Origin: Bacillota bacterium
GTDB taxonomy: Bacteria > Bacillota > Thermosediminibacteria > Thermosediminibacterales > Thermosediminibacteraceae
Assembly: GCA_003242255.1 (NCBI GenBank)
Contig: QGUT01000079.1
Span: 1-7,199, forward strand
DNA length: 7,199 bases
Direction: 5' to 3'
Position numbers and translations under genes: made by a program. The notes under the pieces are model-generated. The model was not told the DNA's origin and did not search any database. It was given only the letters and a program-made list of their open reading frames with translations. How positions within the stretch are numbered: the stretch's first letter is position 1; each line of letters opens with the position of its first letter. Below are positions 1 to 6,237 of the stretch, piece after piece.

Positions 1-1675
1 CTTCCAATCCAGTGACCCTTTTGATGCTTTCTTTTATAGCGCTTTTCTCCTTCTCGATAAGGCTCCTGTACACCTCAAATCCTTCAAAAGTCAGGGAAAG
101 AAGGCCTTTTTTCAAATCATGAGGCTTTACCTGGCATTCCTTCATGACGTTGACGATGGCCATTTTCCCCGTTTTTTCGAGGTCCTCCAGCACATTCTGC
201 CATTTAGCCTGGAGTTCCTCTAGAAGCTCGCCTTCCTCCTGATGGCCGCCGTCCGCACTCTGCCGGGCTTTTCTTTCGGACGTGACGGTTCTTTCGCCTT
301 CTTCCGCCGCACTTATCGGCAGTTCGCCGGTGGGCTTTTCTTTTTCGCTCTCGAACTCAGGAGGCTCGGCCTTTTCATCCGCCCCATCTTTCAACGGTTC
401 TGCCTCTGTCCTTTGATCCCCGCTCTCTTCCGCGGTTTTTGCTGAACTTTCATCTTCTCCCGCCCGTTTTCTTCTATCATTCACCGAAAGGTCCTTACCC
501 GCCAGTAACTCTTCCAGTTTCCTTTCCAGCGCTTCGACCCGCTGCTCCAGGTCCCTCGTCCTGGCCGCATAGCCCGTATCTCCCTCCCAGAGCTGCGGCA
601 TGGAAAGCTTCACTACAGCCGCCTCCAGCACAATCCTGGGCTGGGAGGCCCACCGCACTTCGCTGGCGGCTTTCTTTAAAAGGTCTAGTGAATTCAATAT
701 TTCTTCCGAAGAATAAATCTTTGCCAGGTCCTTGAACTGGCCGTATTCCTCATCGGTCACGTCCACCAGGTCGCGGTTCGCTCCTATCGCTACCATGAGC
801 ATATTCCTGTAGAGGTTCATAAGGTCGTCTACAAACCGCCCGAGGTCCTTGCCGCTGTTCACCACCTCTTCGATGACGTCCAGAATCCTGCCGATGTTTC
901 TGTTTTTTGCGGCCCTGGCTATCTCTATCAAAAGGTCATCGCCTACCGCCCCGAAGAGCGATAAGGCATCTTCAAAGGTGAGCCTGTTTCCGCCATAAGA
1001 AAGGGCCTTATCCAGAAGGCTCAACGCATCCCGCATGGACCCCTGCGAATTTTTTGCCACCAGCAAAAGGGCCTTTTCTTCCGCTTCCACTCCGTTCTCT
1101 TCGGTTATTCGCTTAAGATGCGGAAGCATCTCCCGGACCTGGACCCTCTTAAAATCAAACCTCATGCACCGGGACAGTATCGTGGCCGGTAGCTTGTTGG
1201 GCTCGGTGGTAGCGAGGATGAACACCGCATGGCGCGGCGGTTCTTCGAGGGTCTTCAGGAGGGCATTGAAGGCCTCGGTGGTCAGCATGTGCACTTCGTC
1301 GATAATGTACACCCTGTAGCGCCCTTCCGAGGGAGGAAAATTTACCCTCTCCCTCAGAGCCCTGATGTCGTCGATGCCCCTGTTGGAAGCCGCATCCATC
1401 TCGATGACATCCATCATGGAACCGTCGTTGATTCCGACACAATTCTTGCATTCGTTGCAGGGGGTATCGGTGGGGCCATGCTCGCAGTTCAATGCCTTCG
1501 CCAGCACCCGGGCGGTGCTCGTCTTCCCGGTCCCTCTCATGCCGCAAAAAAGATAGGCATGTCCTATTTTCCCCGATTTCAGCTGGTTTTTAAGAGTTCG
1601 CACGATGGCTTCCTGGCCCACGATTTCATCGAAATTTTTTGGCCTGTATTTCCTGTAGAGGGCTATGTACGCCAT
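1..1675 (-). CDS. dnaX: DNA polymerase III subunits gamma/tau (partial, C-terminus beyond window)
   Basis: This is the ATPase of the sliding-clamp loader, which loads the beta clamp and, as tau, couples polymerases at the replication fork. 558 codons are visible from ATG 1675 and the frame is open to the left edge. Seen in the translation: Walker A GMRGTGKT (residues 45-52); a zinc module with Cys64, 73, 76 and 79; Walker B with DEVH (126-129); sensor ATT (155-157); and the SRC arginine-finger motif (168-170). The helical clamp-loader domain III follows (about 220-370), then a short heptad-like coiled coil (about 372-392), a highly charged low-complexity linker (about 393-483), and the start of a tau-type C-terminal domain. 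A G-rich ribosome site (GGGGG, 1683-1687) precedes the start. I saw no A-AAA-AAG heptamer in the reading phase needed for programmed frameshifting, so a separate gamma form is not supported. It follows the SRP RNA gene, as in Bacillus. Confidence 0.97.
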   Translation of the reverse strand, partial: MAYIALYRKYRPKNFDEIVGQEAIVRTLKNQLKSGKIGHAYLFCGMRGTGKTSTARVLAKALNCEHGPTDTPCNECKNCVGINDGSMMDVIEMDAASNRGIDDIRALRERVNFPPSEGRYRVYIIDEVHMLTTEAFNALLKTLEEPPRHAVFILATTEPNKLPATILSRCMRFDFKRVQVREMLPHLKRITEENGVEAEEKALLLVAKNSQGSMRDALSLLDKALSYGGNRLTFEDALSLFGAVGDDLLIEIARAAKNRNIGRILDVIEEVVNSGKDLGRFVDDLMNLYRNMLMVAIGANRDLVDVTDEEYGQFKDLAKIYSSEEILNSLDLLKKAASEVRWASQPRIVLEAAVVKLSMPQLWEGDTGYAARTRDLEQRVEALERKLEELLAGKDLSVNDRRKRAGEDESSAKTAEESGDQRTEAEPLKDGADEKAEPPEFESEKEKPTGELPISAAEEGERTVTSERKARQSADGGHQEEGELLEELQAKWQNVLEDLEKTGKMAIVNVMKECQVKPHDLKKGLLSLTFEGFEVYRSLIEKEKSAIKESIKRVTGLE

Positions 1676-1696
1676 GGGATATCCCCCGCCCAATGG
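1672..1696 (-). promoter_or_regulatory. Possible leader hairpin enclosing the dnaX start codon
   Basis: In the minus-strand RNA, CCAU (1696-1693) and GGG (1691-1689) can pair with CCC (1678-1676) and AUGG (1675-1672), leaving one bulged U. The ten-base loop carries the G-rich ribosome site, and the AUG lies in the stem. The stem is only 7 bp, so it may be fortuitous. It also contains the perfect DNA palindrome GGGATATCCC (1676-1685). Confidence 0.3.
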
Positions 1697-1710
1697 TATC
1701 CATATACTTC

Positions 1711-1736
1711 AAAAGCCGCCGAAGCTATCCGGCGGC
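1711..1736 (-). terminator. Rho-independent terminator of the SRP RNA gene (weak tail)
   Basis: The minus strand has a 7-bp GC-only stem, GCCGCCG (1736-1730) and CGGCGGC (1721-1715), with an 8-base loop. Only four T residues follow (1714-1711) before GAAG. It starts about 10 nt after the predicted mature SRP RNA 3' end. The short U-tract suggests partial termination, which would let transcription continue into dnaX; no promoter is recognisable in the 35 bp before the dnaX start. Confidence 0.65.
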
Positions 1737-1745
1737 ATCAAAATT

Positions 1746-2017
1746 TTGGCCGTGCACCCTCCGTCGATTTTTCCCTCCGGGCGATACCATGACAGTTAGC
1801 TCCGACTAGGCTACCCCGCGGCACATGGAAGGGCTTCCTTACCGTTGCTTCCTTCCGGACCTGGCGGGGTTCGGAAGTTTCCATTGCGCGGGACCCGGTC
1901 TTCCTCGCCACTTATCACGGCCGGACCCCACAGGAAAAAACCTCGGGAGGGAATTCGACCCCACTGCAGCGGATTGTGGGTGCAGGGCACCGCTACCTCC
2001 CCGTCTAGCACGGCCAA
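1746..2017 (-). ncRNA. ffs: Signal recognition particle RNA, long Gram-positive (Alu-containing) form
   Basis: This is the RNA scaffold of SRP. It binds Ffh and directs signal-sequence-bearing ribosomes to FtsY at the membrane. The decisive block is the helix 8 core AGGTCCGGAAGGAAGCA (minus strand, 1862-1846), with a GGAA tetraloop closed by C-G. The 5' part carries Alu-domain sequence GGGGAGGTAGCGGTGCCC (minus strand, about 2003-1986) and the 3' part carries TGTGCCGCGGGGTAGCCT, both close to my recollection of B. subtilis scRNA. The ends are set by the perfectly complementary 10-mers TTGGCCGTGC (2017-2008) and GCACGGCCAA (1755-1746), which close the molecule and give about 272 nt, close to the 271 nt of the B. 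subtilis RNA. Transcription probably starts about 22 nt upstream, so the 5' end would need processing (RNase III does this in B. subtilis). The gene stands between korB and dnaX. Confidence 0.96.
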
Positions 2018-2045
2018 TTTTTCTTGCATCTATTCTGCAAAGTCT

Positions 2046-2074
2046 ATTATACTATCTTTATCGAAAAATAGCAA
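2046..2074 (-). promoter_or_regulatory. Sigma-A-type promoter of the SRP RNA gene
   Basis: On the minus strand, -35 TTGCTA (2074-2069) and a perfect -10 TATAAT (2051-2046) are separated by exactly 17 bp. The expected start is near 2039. The -35 box lies 13 bp past the korB stop codon, so the promoter fills the whole intergenic space. Confidence 0.85.
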
Positions 2075-2087
2075 GGAAAAGAGAGGA

Positions 2088-2939
2088 TTACATGAAATTC
2101 TCCATCAATTTTTCCGCATCCTTCGGATTCAATTCTAAATCCACCAGCGGAGGTCCGTTCTTTATAAAATCAAATTGGTCTTCGTAAGTTTCTTTCTCTA
2201 CTTTGTAAATAATGCCTATGGGAATTCTATCGCCGAATTCCATCGCCTTCTTAAACGCTTGTTCCTTATCGGTGTAGTCGTAGTCCTCCGGCAGGTGATA
2301 GACCCTGTTTTTATACCAGGCGAAGGTGTTGACCCTGTTCCACACCACGCAGGGCTGCAGAATATCCACCAGGGCATAGCCTCTGTAAGTTATAGCGCTT
2401 TTCATGAGTTCCACCAGATGGGGGATATCGCCGGCGAAGCCCCTCGCCACGAATCCCGCTCCCAGGGATAAAGCTAAAACTAAGGGATTCAAGGGGCTTA
2501 CTTTGACGCCATCGAGCTGCAGGGTGGTCTTCTGCCCCATGGCGGTGGTGGGAGAGGCTTGACCTTTGGTTAGCCCGTATACCTGGTTGTCGTGGACAAA
2601 ATGGGCTATATCTATGTTCCTCCTTATCGTATGGATAAAGTGGTTGCCGCCTTCGCCGTAAGTATCGCCGTCGCCGGACTCCACTATGACCTTCAAATTT
2701 TTGTTGGCCAGCTTTATTCCGACGGCCGGAGGAAGCGCCCTGCCGTGAAGGCCGTTGAAGCCATTCACTTTTATGTAATGGGGCATTTTGGCGGCCTGAC
2801 CTATTCCCGAACAGATCACCACTTCGTGGGGTTCTAGCCCCAATTCCTCCAAGGCCTGTTTGAGAGCGGTTCGGATCATATGGTTTCCGCAGCCCGGGCA
2901 CCACGCCGTTTCGTTGCTCAGTTCGAATTGGCAGGTCAT
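2088..2939 (-). CDS. korB: 2-oxoacid:ferredoxin oxidoreductase, beta subunit
   Basis: With KorA this enzyme oxidatively decarboxylates a 2-oxoacid to the acyl-CoA and reduces ferredoxin, or runs in reverse in anaerobes. The beta subunit binds thiamine diphosphate and, in this family, one [4Fe-4S] cluster. Seen in 283 residues: WCPGCGNH near the N-terminus (Cys14, Cys17), the ThDP/Mg motif GDGDTYGEGGNH (89-100) followed by N118 and YGLTKGQASPT, and Cys197 in a QPC motif. The length is normal for the two-subunit type. The usual Cys after SGIG is Gln48 here, while Cys43 precedes SGIG. The start is ATG 2939, directly after the korA TAA, with ribosome site AGGAGGTG inside the end of korA, so translation is probably coupled. 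Substrate cannot be read from sequence: 2-oxoglutarate, branched-chain 2-oxoacids and pyruvate all remain possible. No ferredoxin-like delta subunit is nearby. Confidence 0.94.
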   Translation of the reverse strand: MTCQFELSNETAWCPGCGNHMIRTALKQALEELGLEPHEVVICSGIGQAAKMPHYIKVNGFNGLHGRALPPAVGIKLANKNLKVIVESGDGDTYGEGGNHFIHTIRRNIDIAHFVHDNQVYGLTKGQASPTTAMGQKTTLQLDGVKVSPLNPLVLALSLGAGFVARGFAGDIPHLVELMKSAITYRGYALVDILQPCVVWNRVNTFAWYKNRVYHLPEDYDYTDKEQAFKKAMEFGDRIPIGIIYKVEKETYEDQFDFIKNGPPLVDLELNPKDAEKLMENFM

Positions 2940-4607
2940 TTACAGCACCTCCTTTAACCTGAGATAGACTTCCTCGCCGCTGAAAGGTCTGCCGTCGTAC
3001 TTGAGTATCTTGTGGGTGGCTTGAAGTAGAGCCTGTTCCCTGATTAAGCTCTCCAGCTGTCCCGTTGCGTTCTGCTCCACATCTATTATCTTTTTGGCGA
3101 AACGGGCCTCCTCCAGAAGCTTTTTGGTGGGAAAAGGCCATATATCGCCGAACACAAGGGCCCCTACGGATGCCCCTTCTTCGTTTAATCTCTCCACCGC
3201 TTCCCTCACCGCGCCGTAAGTGGAACCCCAGCAGATTACCAGATTTTCGGGCTTTTCCCTTCCTATCAGCCAGGGTTCTTCTACTTCCTTTTTCAGCAAT
3301 TCAAACTTCCGGAGCCTCTTATTGACCATCTTCCTTCTTATCTCATCGCTCTCCGTAATATGCCCCTCTTCGTCGTGTTCGTCGCTGTCCACCAGGACCA
3401 CCTGCCCCGGTATTTTGCCGGGCAGGATTCGGGGCGAAACGCCGCTCTCGGTAAATTTATAACGTCTATAGCTTTCTCCGGCGATGTCTTCTTCTCCCGC
3501 GATATGCCTTTCAATTTTTATCCTGCCGAAATCGAAGGGCTTTTTGGTGGTCATGCTGTCGGCCAGATGCTGGTCGCTCATCAGCAAGACGGGCACCTGG
3601 TATTTTTCGGCTATGTTAAAAGCCCGGGCCGTCTGGTAGAAAGCATCTTCGGGGTCCCTCAACGCTATGACCATCCTCGGGAATTCTCCGTGGCCCGCAT
3701 GGATCATAAACCGGAGGTCCCCTTGTTCGGTCCTCGTGGGAAATCCGGTGGCGGGTCCGGGCCTCTGCACGTTTATCAGGACTACGGGCACTTCGATCAT
3801 GCCTGCCAGGCTCAGGGCTTCCACCATAAGGGCAAATCCCCCGCCGGAAGAGCCGGTCATGGCCCTTACCCCCGCATAGGAAGCCCCCAGAGCCATATTA
3901 AGGGCGGCTACCTCGTCTTCCACCTGGTCCACTACAATCTTCATCTCATTGGCATGGGACGCCATGAAAGTCAGGATTCCGGTAGAGGGAGTCATGGGAT
4001 AACCGCAATAAAATTTGCATCCGGCGGCGATGGCTCCCAAACCTACGGCCTGGTTGCCGTTAATAAGAACATGTTCATCTTCCCTCACCTTTAGGTTGTA
4101 TTTCGGCTCAATCATTTCGTAGCCCGCCCGCAGAGCCTTTATATTTACATCGCTCAATTCTTTGCCCAGGATTTTTATTACAGCATTCTCAGCTATTTCC
4201 AGTGGAAGGCCGAAATATTTGAGGATCGCCCCCAAACCCGCCGTGTTGGCTACCCTGGAATTGCCCAATTCCTTGGCGGTCCTTGCCAAAGGCAAATGAA
4301 GTATTCCCTCATCTCCTCCCGTCTTTTCGTCGGCGATAACAACTCCATTTGGTTTTAAGCGGCCGGCATGCAGCTTTATCGTTTCCTCGTTCAGCGCAAA
4401 AATGACGTCTACTTTTTCCGAAAAAGTATACAGGGGTTTTTCGGAAAACCGGATCTGTATGAAGTTGTGACCACCTCTTATCCTCGACATGTAATCGCTT
4501 CTTGTAAAGACGTGAAACCCCGAACGCTTTAGAATCAGAGCCAGAAGATGGGCTGAGGTATCCATCCCCTGGCCGGCTTCACCGCCGACCAATACGCTGT
4601 AGTCCAT
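2940..4607 (-). CDS. korA: 2-oxoacid:ferredoxin oxidoreductase, fused gamma-alpha subunit
   Basis: This is the partner of KorB in a cytoplasmic CoA- and ferredoxin-dependent 2-oxoacid oxidoreductase. Its 555 residues show the fused layout of two-subunit enzymes. The N-terminal gamma domain (about 1-175) carries GGEAGQG (8-14) and SRIRGGHNF (41-49). The alpha pyrimidine-binding domain (about 180-370) carries GYPMTPSTG (202-210), DQVEDEVAA (227-235) and TGSSGGGFALM (251-261). The C-terminal domain (about 390-555) has EHDEEGH (410-416), GSTYGAV (461-467) and an ATGQLE motif (514-519). GYPMTPSTG corresponds to the YPITPST substrate/ThDP-contact loop of the family. The start is ATG 4607, with a seven-G ribosome site (4613-4619) five bases upstream. 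It has its own promoter and is separated from plsC by a terminator. The gene symbol follows the general family name; VOR- or IOR-like activity is not excluded. Confidence 0.95.
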   Translation of the reverse strand: MDYSVLVGGEAGQGMDTSAHLLALILKRSGFHVFTRSDYMSRIRGGHNFIQIRFSEKPLYTFSEKVDVIFALNEETIKLHAGRLKPNGVVIADEKTGGDEGILHLPLARTAKELGNSRVANTAGLGAILKYFGLPLEIAENAVIKILGKELSDVNIKALRAGYEMIEPKYNLKVREDEHVLINGNQAVGLGAIAAGCKFYCGYPMTPSTGILTFMASHANEMKIVVDQVEDEVAALNMALGASYAGVRAMTGSSGGGFALMVEALSLAGMIEVPVVLINVQRPGPATGFPTRTEQGDLRFMIHAGHGEFPRMVIALRDPEDAFYQTARAFNIAEKYQVPVLLMSDQHLADSMTTKKPFDFGRIKIERHIAGEEDIAGESYRRYKFTESGVSPRILPGKIPGQVVLVDSDEHDEEGHITESDEIRRKMVNKRLRKFELLKKEVEEPWLIGREKPENLVICWGSTYGAVREAVERLNEEGASVGALVFGDIWPFPTKKLLEEARFAKKIIDVEQNATGQLESLIREQALLQATHKILKYDGRPFSGEEVYLRLKEVL

Positions 4608-4648
4608 ATAAACCCCCCCAAAAGGTTAATACCTGCAACTGTAAAACT

Positions 4649-4677
4649 ATTATATCAATAATTATTTCAAAATCCAA
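4649..4677 (-). promoter_or_regulatory. Sigma-A-type promoter of korAB
   Basis: On the minus strand, -35 TTGGAT (4677-4672) and a perfect -10 TATAAT (4654-4649) lie 17 bp apart in an AT-rich stretch. This gives an expected start near 4642 and a leader of about 35 nt. It sits just downstream of the plsC terminator, which makes korAB an independent unit. Confidence 0.75.
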
Positions 4678-4699
4678 TATTCGCAAGATTGTTCATTTG

Positions 4700-4731
4700 A
4701 AAAAAATCACCGCCCTCTTTCGAGCAGTGAT
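4700..4731 (-). terminator. Rho-independent terminator ending the dedA-plsC operon
   Basis: The minus-strand stem ATCACTGC (4731-4724) pairs with GCGGTGAT (4713-4706), giving 8 bp with one G-U. The loop itself can form TC-GAAA-GA, and six T residues follow (4705-4700). The stop codon of plsC (TGA, 4709-4707) lies inside the descending arm. Confidence 0.9.
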
Positions 4732-5315
4732 TTTAGCCTCCTCTCCATTATCCTGTTGAGTTCCTCGAAATCTTCTCGCCGGACCCTCGCCTTTTTACCT
4801 ACGGCAACACACCCTCCCACTCGCAGCTGAATCCTGCCCCTTCGGGGCAGGTAAGTGCCCACGGGGAGCACGTCCCTGGTGCCGATCACCGCCACGGGCA
4901 GTACCGGCGCGCCGGATTTCAGGGCGAGGTATACCCAGCCGGGCTTAAATGGGCGCAATTTCCCGTCCGGGCTTACACCCCCATCGGGAAAGAGGGCTAC
5001 CACTCCTCCGCGGGACAGGATTCGAAGGGCAGCTTTCATTGATCCAAAGTCGCCTTTTCCCCTTTTTACTGGAATCGCCCCGGCCATTAGCAGGAGGATG
5101 TTCAGCCCTGGAATCCTGAAAAGGTAGGCCGCCGCAAGAAAGTTGATCCTTCTCGGGATGTACGCCATGAGCACCGGCGGATCCAGGATACTCTGGTGGT
5201 TGGCCACTATTATGAGGGGACCTTTTTTCGGGACATTGGGAAGGCCGTCCGCCCTCACTCCACCGGTGAGAAAAAAGAACAGGCGGAGGATGAATTTTGC
5301 CAGCAGGTAAAACAC
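4707..5315 (-). CDS. plsC: 1-acyl-sn-glycerol-3-phosphate acyltransferase family protein (PlsC-like)
   Basis: PlsC-family enzymes transfer a fatty acyl group to lysophosphatidic acid at the inner face of the membrane, giving phosphatidic acid. I use GTG 5315 as start (202 residues), because GGGGGTGAT (5327-5319), one mismatch from an ideal Shine-Dalgarno, lies just before it. A longer TTG start at 5354 has no ribosome site. Seen: a hydrophobic N-terminus (2-17), catalytic motif I NHQSILD (39-45, the NHx4D His/Asp pair), motif II around IPVKRG (81-86), motif III FPDGGVS (109-115) and motif IV VLPVAVIG (138-145). Motif III departs from the usual FPEGTRS, so the acceptor may not be lysophosphatidic acid. 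The C-terminus is basic. It lies 48 bp after dedA with no promoter visible between them. Confidence 0.9.
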   Translation of the reverse strand: MFYLLAKFILRLFFFLTGGVRADGLPNVPKKGPLIIVANHQSILDPPVLMAYIPRRINFLAAAYLFRIPGLNILLLMAGAIPVKRGKGDFGSMKAALRILSRGGVVALFPDGGVSPDGKLRPFKPGWVYLALKSGAPVLPVAVIGTRDVLPVGTYLPRRGRIQLRVGGCVAVGKKARVRREDFEELNRIMERRLKSLLERGR

Positions 5316-5363
5316 CGTATCACCCCCATTGGCGTCCCACCACCTGCAACACAAAAGATTTTA

Positions 5364-5960
5364 TCATTTTTTCTTTTTAACAAAAACTGCGATCAGCGCC
5401 AGAATGACGAATCCGGCTGCGGCTATCGAGTAATAATCGAAATAGAGCACCACCCTGTCCCATGCGTCTCCCGCCCACCGGCCTATAAAAACCAGCACTG
5501 TATTCCATATAAAGGTGCCGACGGCGGTCAAAGGCAGGAATACAGTCATCTTCATCCTTGCCATCCCTGCCGGGATCGATATAATGCTCCGCATGACGGG
5601 TATAAATCGGCATATAAATACGGCTTTCCTGCCGTGCCTGTCAAACCACCGCCGGGCATTCCTCAAATCTTCCCTCTTCAGGCGCAGCAGTCTGAAAATC
5701 CCTTTTCCGGATACTTTTTCTAATTTATCAGCAGTCAACTTTCTCCCAAACTCGTACAAAAAAATCGCGCCAAGAACCGACCCCAAAGTAGCAGCGACAA
5801 TAACTCCCCATACCTTCATTTTCGTGTAGACGGTCGCAAAACCGCCGAAAAGCAGGATCACTTCCGAAGGGATGGGCGGAAAAATGTTTTCTATGGCAAT
5901 CAACAATGCAATGCCTAGATAGCCGTAAGTGCTTATGATATCGACGATGAAACTTTGCAT
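5364..5960 (-). CDS. DedA family integral membrane protein
   Basis: DedA (SNARE-associated Golgi/VTT) proteins are polytopic membrane proteins. Some members recycle undecaprenyl phosphate across the membrane and others affect membrane potential or lipid balance; the role of this one is inferred from family only. In 198 residues the hallmark is IENIFPPIPSE (23-33), a re-entrant-loop motif with Glu24 and Glu33. A glycine-rich segment follows (59-72, GSVLGAIFLYEFGR). RFIPVMRSIISIPAGMARM (118-136) then carries the paired arginines Arg118 and Arg124 at the six-residue spacing expected of the family. Hydrophobic segments are at about 12-26, 33-46, 52-70, 140-160 and 175-194, and the protein ends KKKK on the presumed cytoplasmic side. 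Start ATG 5960 is 11 nt from GGAGG (5976-5972), with an AUG-UAG pair in between. It is probably cotranscribed with plsC and the two upstream small genes. Confidence 0.93.
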   Translation of the reverse strand: MQSFIVDIISTYGYLGIALLIAIENIFPPIPSEVILLFGGFATVYTKMKVWGVIVAATLGSVLGAIFLYEFGRKLTADKLEKVSGKGIFRLLRLKREDLRNARRWFDRHGRKAVFICRFIPVMRSIISIPAGMARMKMTVFLPLTAVGTFIWNTVLVFIGRWAGDAWDRVVLYFDYYSIAAAGFVILALIAVFVKKKK

Positions 5961-5976
5961 CTACATCAATTCCTCC
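5958..5976 (-). promoter_or_regulatory. dedA ribosome site with an intervening start-stop codon pair
   Basis: The minus strand reads GGAGGAATTGATGTAGATG. The Shine-Dalgarno GGAGG (5976-5972) is five bases from ATG 5966, which is followed at once by TAG (5963-5961) and then by the real dedA ATG (5960). The better-spaced start thus encodes only fMet-stop. This is a direct sequence observation; any regulatory role is inference. Confidence 0.5.
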
Positions 5977-6001
5977 GGTGCGTTTCTTGTATAAGATATT
6001 T

Positions 6002-6235
6002 TTAACGTACCGGTACCGGGTGCGTTTCAAAAAACCGTTTTATTTCTGACAGATCTTCATCCAAATCTTTACCCCTTCTCGAAGCACCCCTATCCAGAAA
6101 ATTTCTAATATGAACGTGGTTACCGGTTTTGAGCCAATCTATGTCTTCCTTTTCCCTCCAGCTTTCGTCCTCAATATACATATTGTAATATTGAGCCATC
6201 ATGCTCAGGCAGCTCTCTACTTTCTTGCTCGCCAT
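6002..6235 (-). CDS. Hypothetical protein, 77 residues
   Basis: I do not recognise this family. The product is small, soluble, polar and probably mostly helical, with one Cys (Cys9), a Met/Tyr/acid-rich N-terminal part (SMMAQYYNMYIEDESW, 11-26), a basic patch (RGASRRGK, 49-56) and an acidic helix-like segment (57-71). There is no signal peptide or membrane segment. Reality as a gene is supported by ATG 6235 with a good ribosome site (GGGAGGA, about 8 nt upstream) and by its position 2 bp after the stop of the preceding gene, which implies translational coupling. dedA follows after 41 bp with no terminator between them. A perfect palindrome, GTACCGGTAC (6007-6016), lies at its 3' end. Confidence 0.75.
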   Translation of the reverse strand: MASKKVESCLSMMAQYYNMYIEDESWREKEDIDWLKTGNHVHIRNFLDRGASRRGKDLDEDLSEIKRFFETHPVPVR

Positions 6236-6237
6236 TT

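Noticed and set aside
160..180. A-rich runs in dnaX (also near 101-116) as programmed frameshift sites
   Set aside because: The runs are not in the X-XXY-YYZ phase relative to the reading frame and lie far into the C-terminal domain, not after domain III as in E. coli.
1229..1792. 187-codon open frame on the plus strand
   Set aside because: Antisense to the dnaX ATPase domain and running into the SRP RNA terminator; no ribosome site or family resemblance.
1811..2187. Several short open frames on both strands
   Set aside because: They overlap the SRP RNA gene, which explains the conservation and GC content.
2311..3141. 276-codon minus-strand frame crossing the korA/korB junction
   Set aside because: An out-of-frame shadow of korB and the end of korA with low-complexity Arg/Gln/Ser-rich translation; the korAB frames carry all the conserved motifs.
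3360..4094. 244-codon open frame on the plus strand
   Set aside because: It lies entirely antisense to korA, whose domains are intact. Its translation has no recognisable domain and is rich in residues typical of reverse-complement reading.
5316..5354. Longer plsC start at TTG 5354
   Set aside because: No Shine-Dalgarno precedes it and the extra residues (CCRWWDANGGD) do not resemble a PlsC N-terminus; the near-ideal ribosome site falls inside this extension, before GTG 5315.
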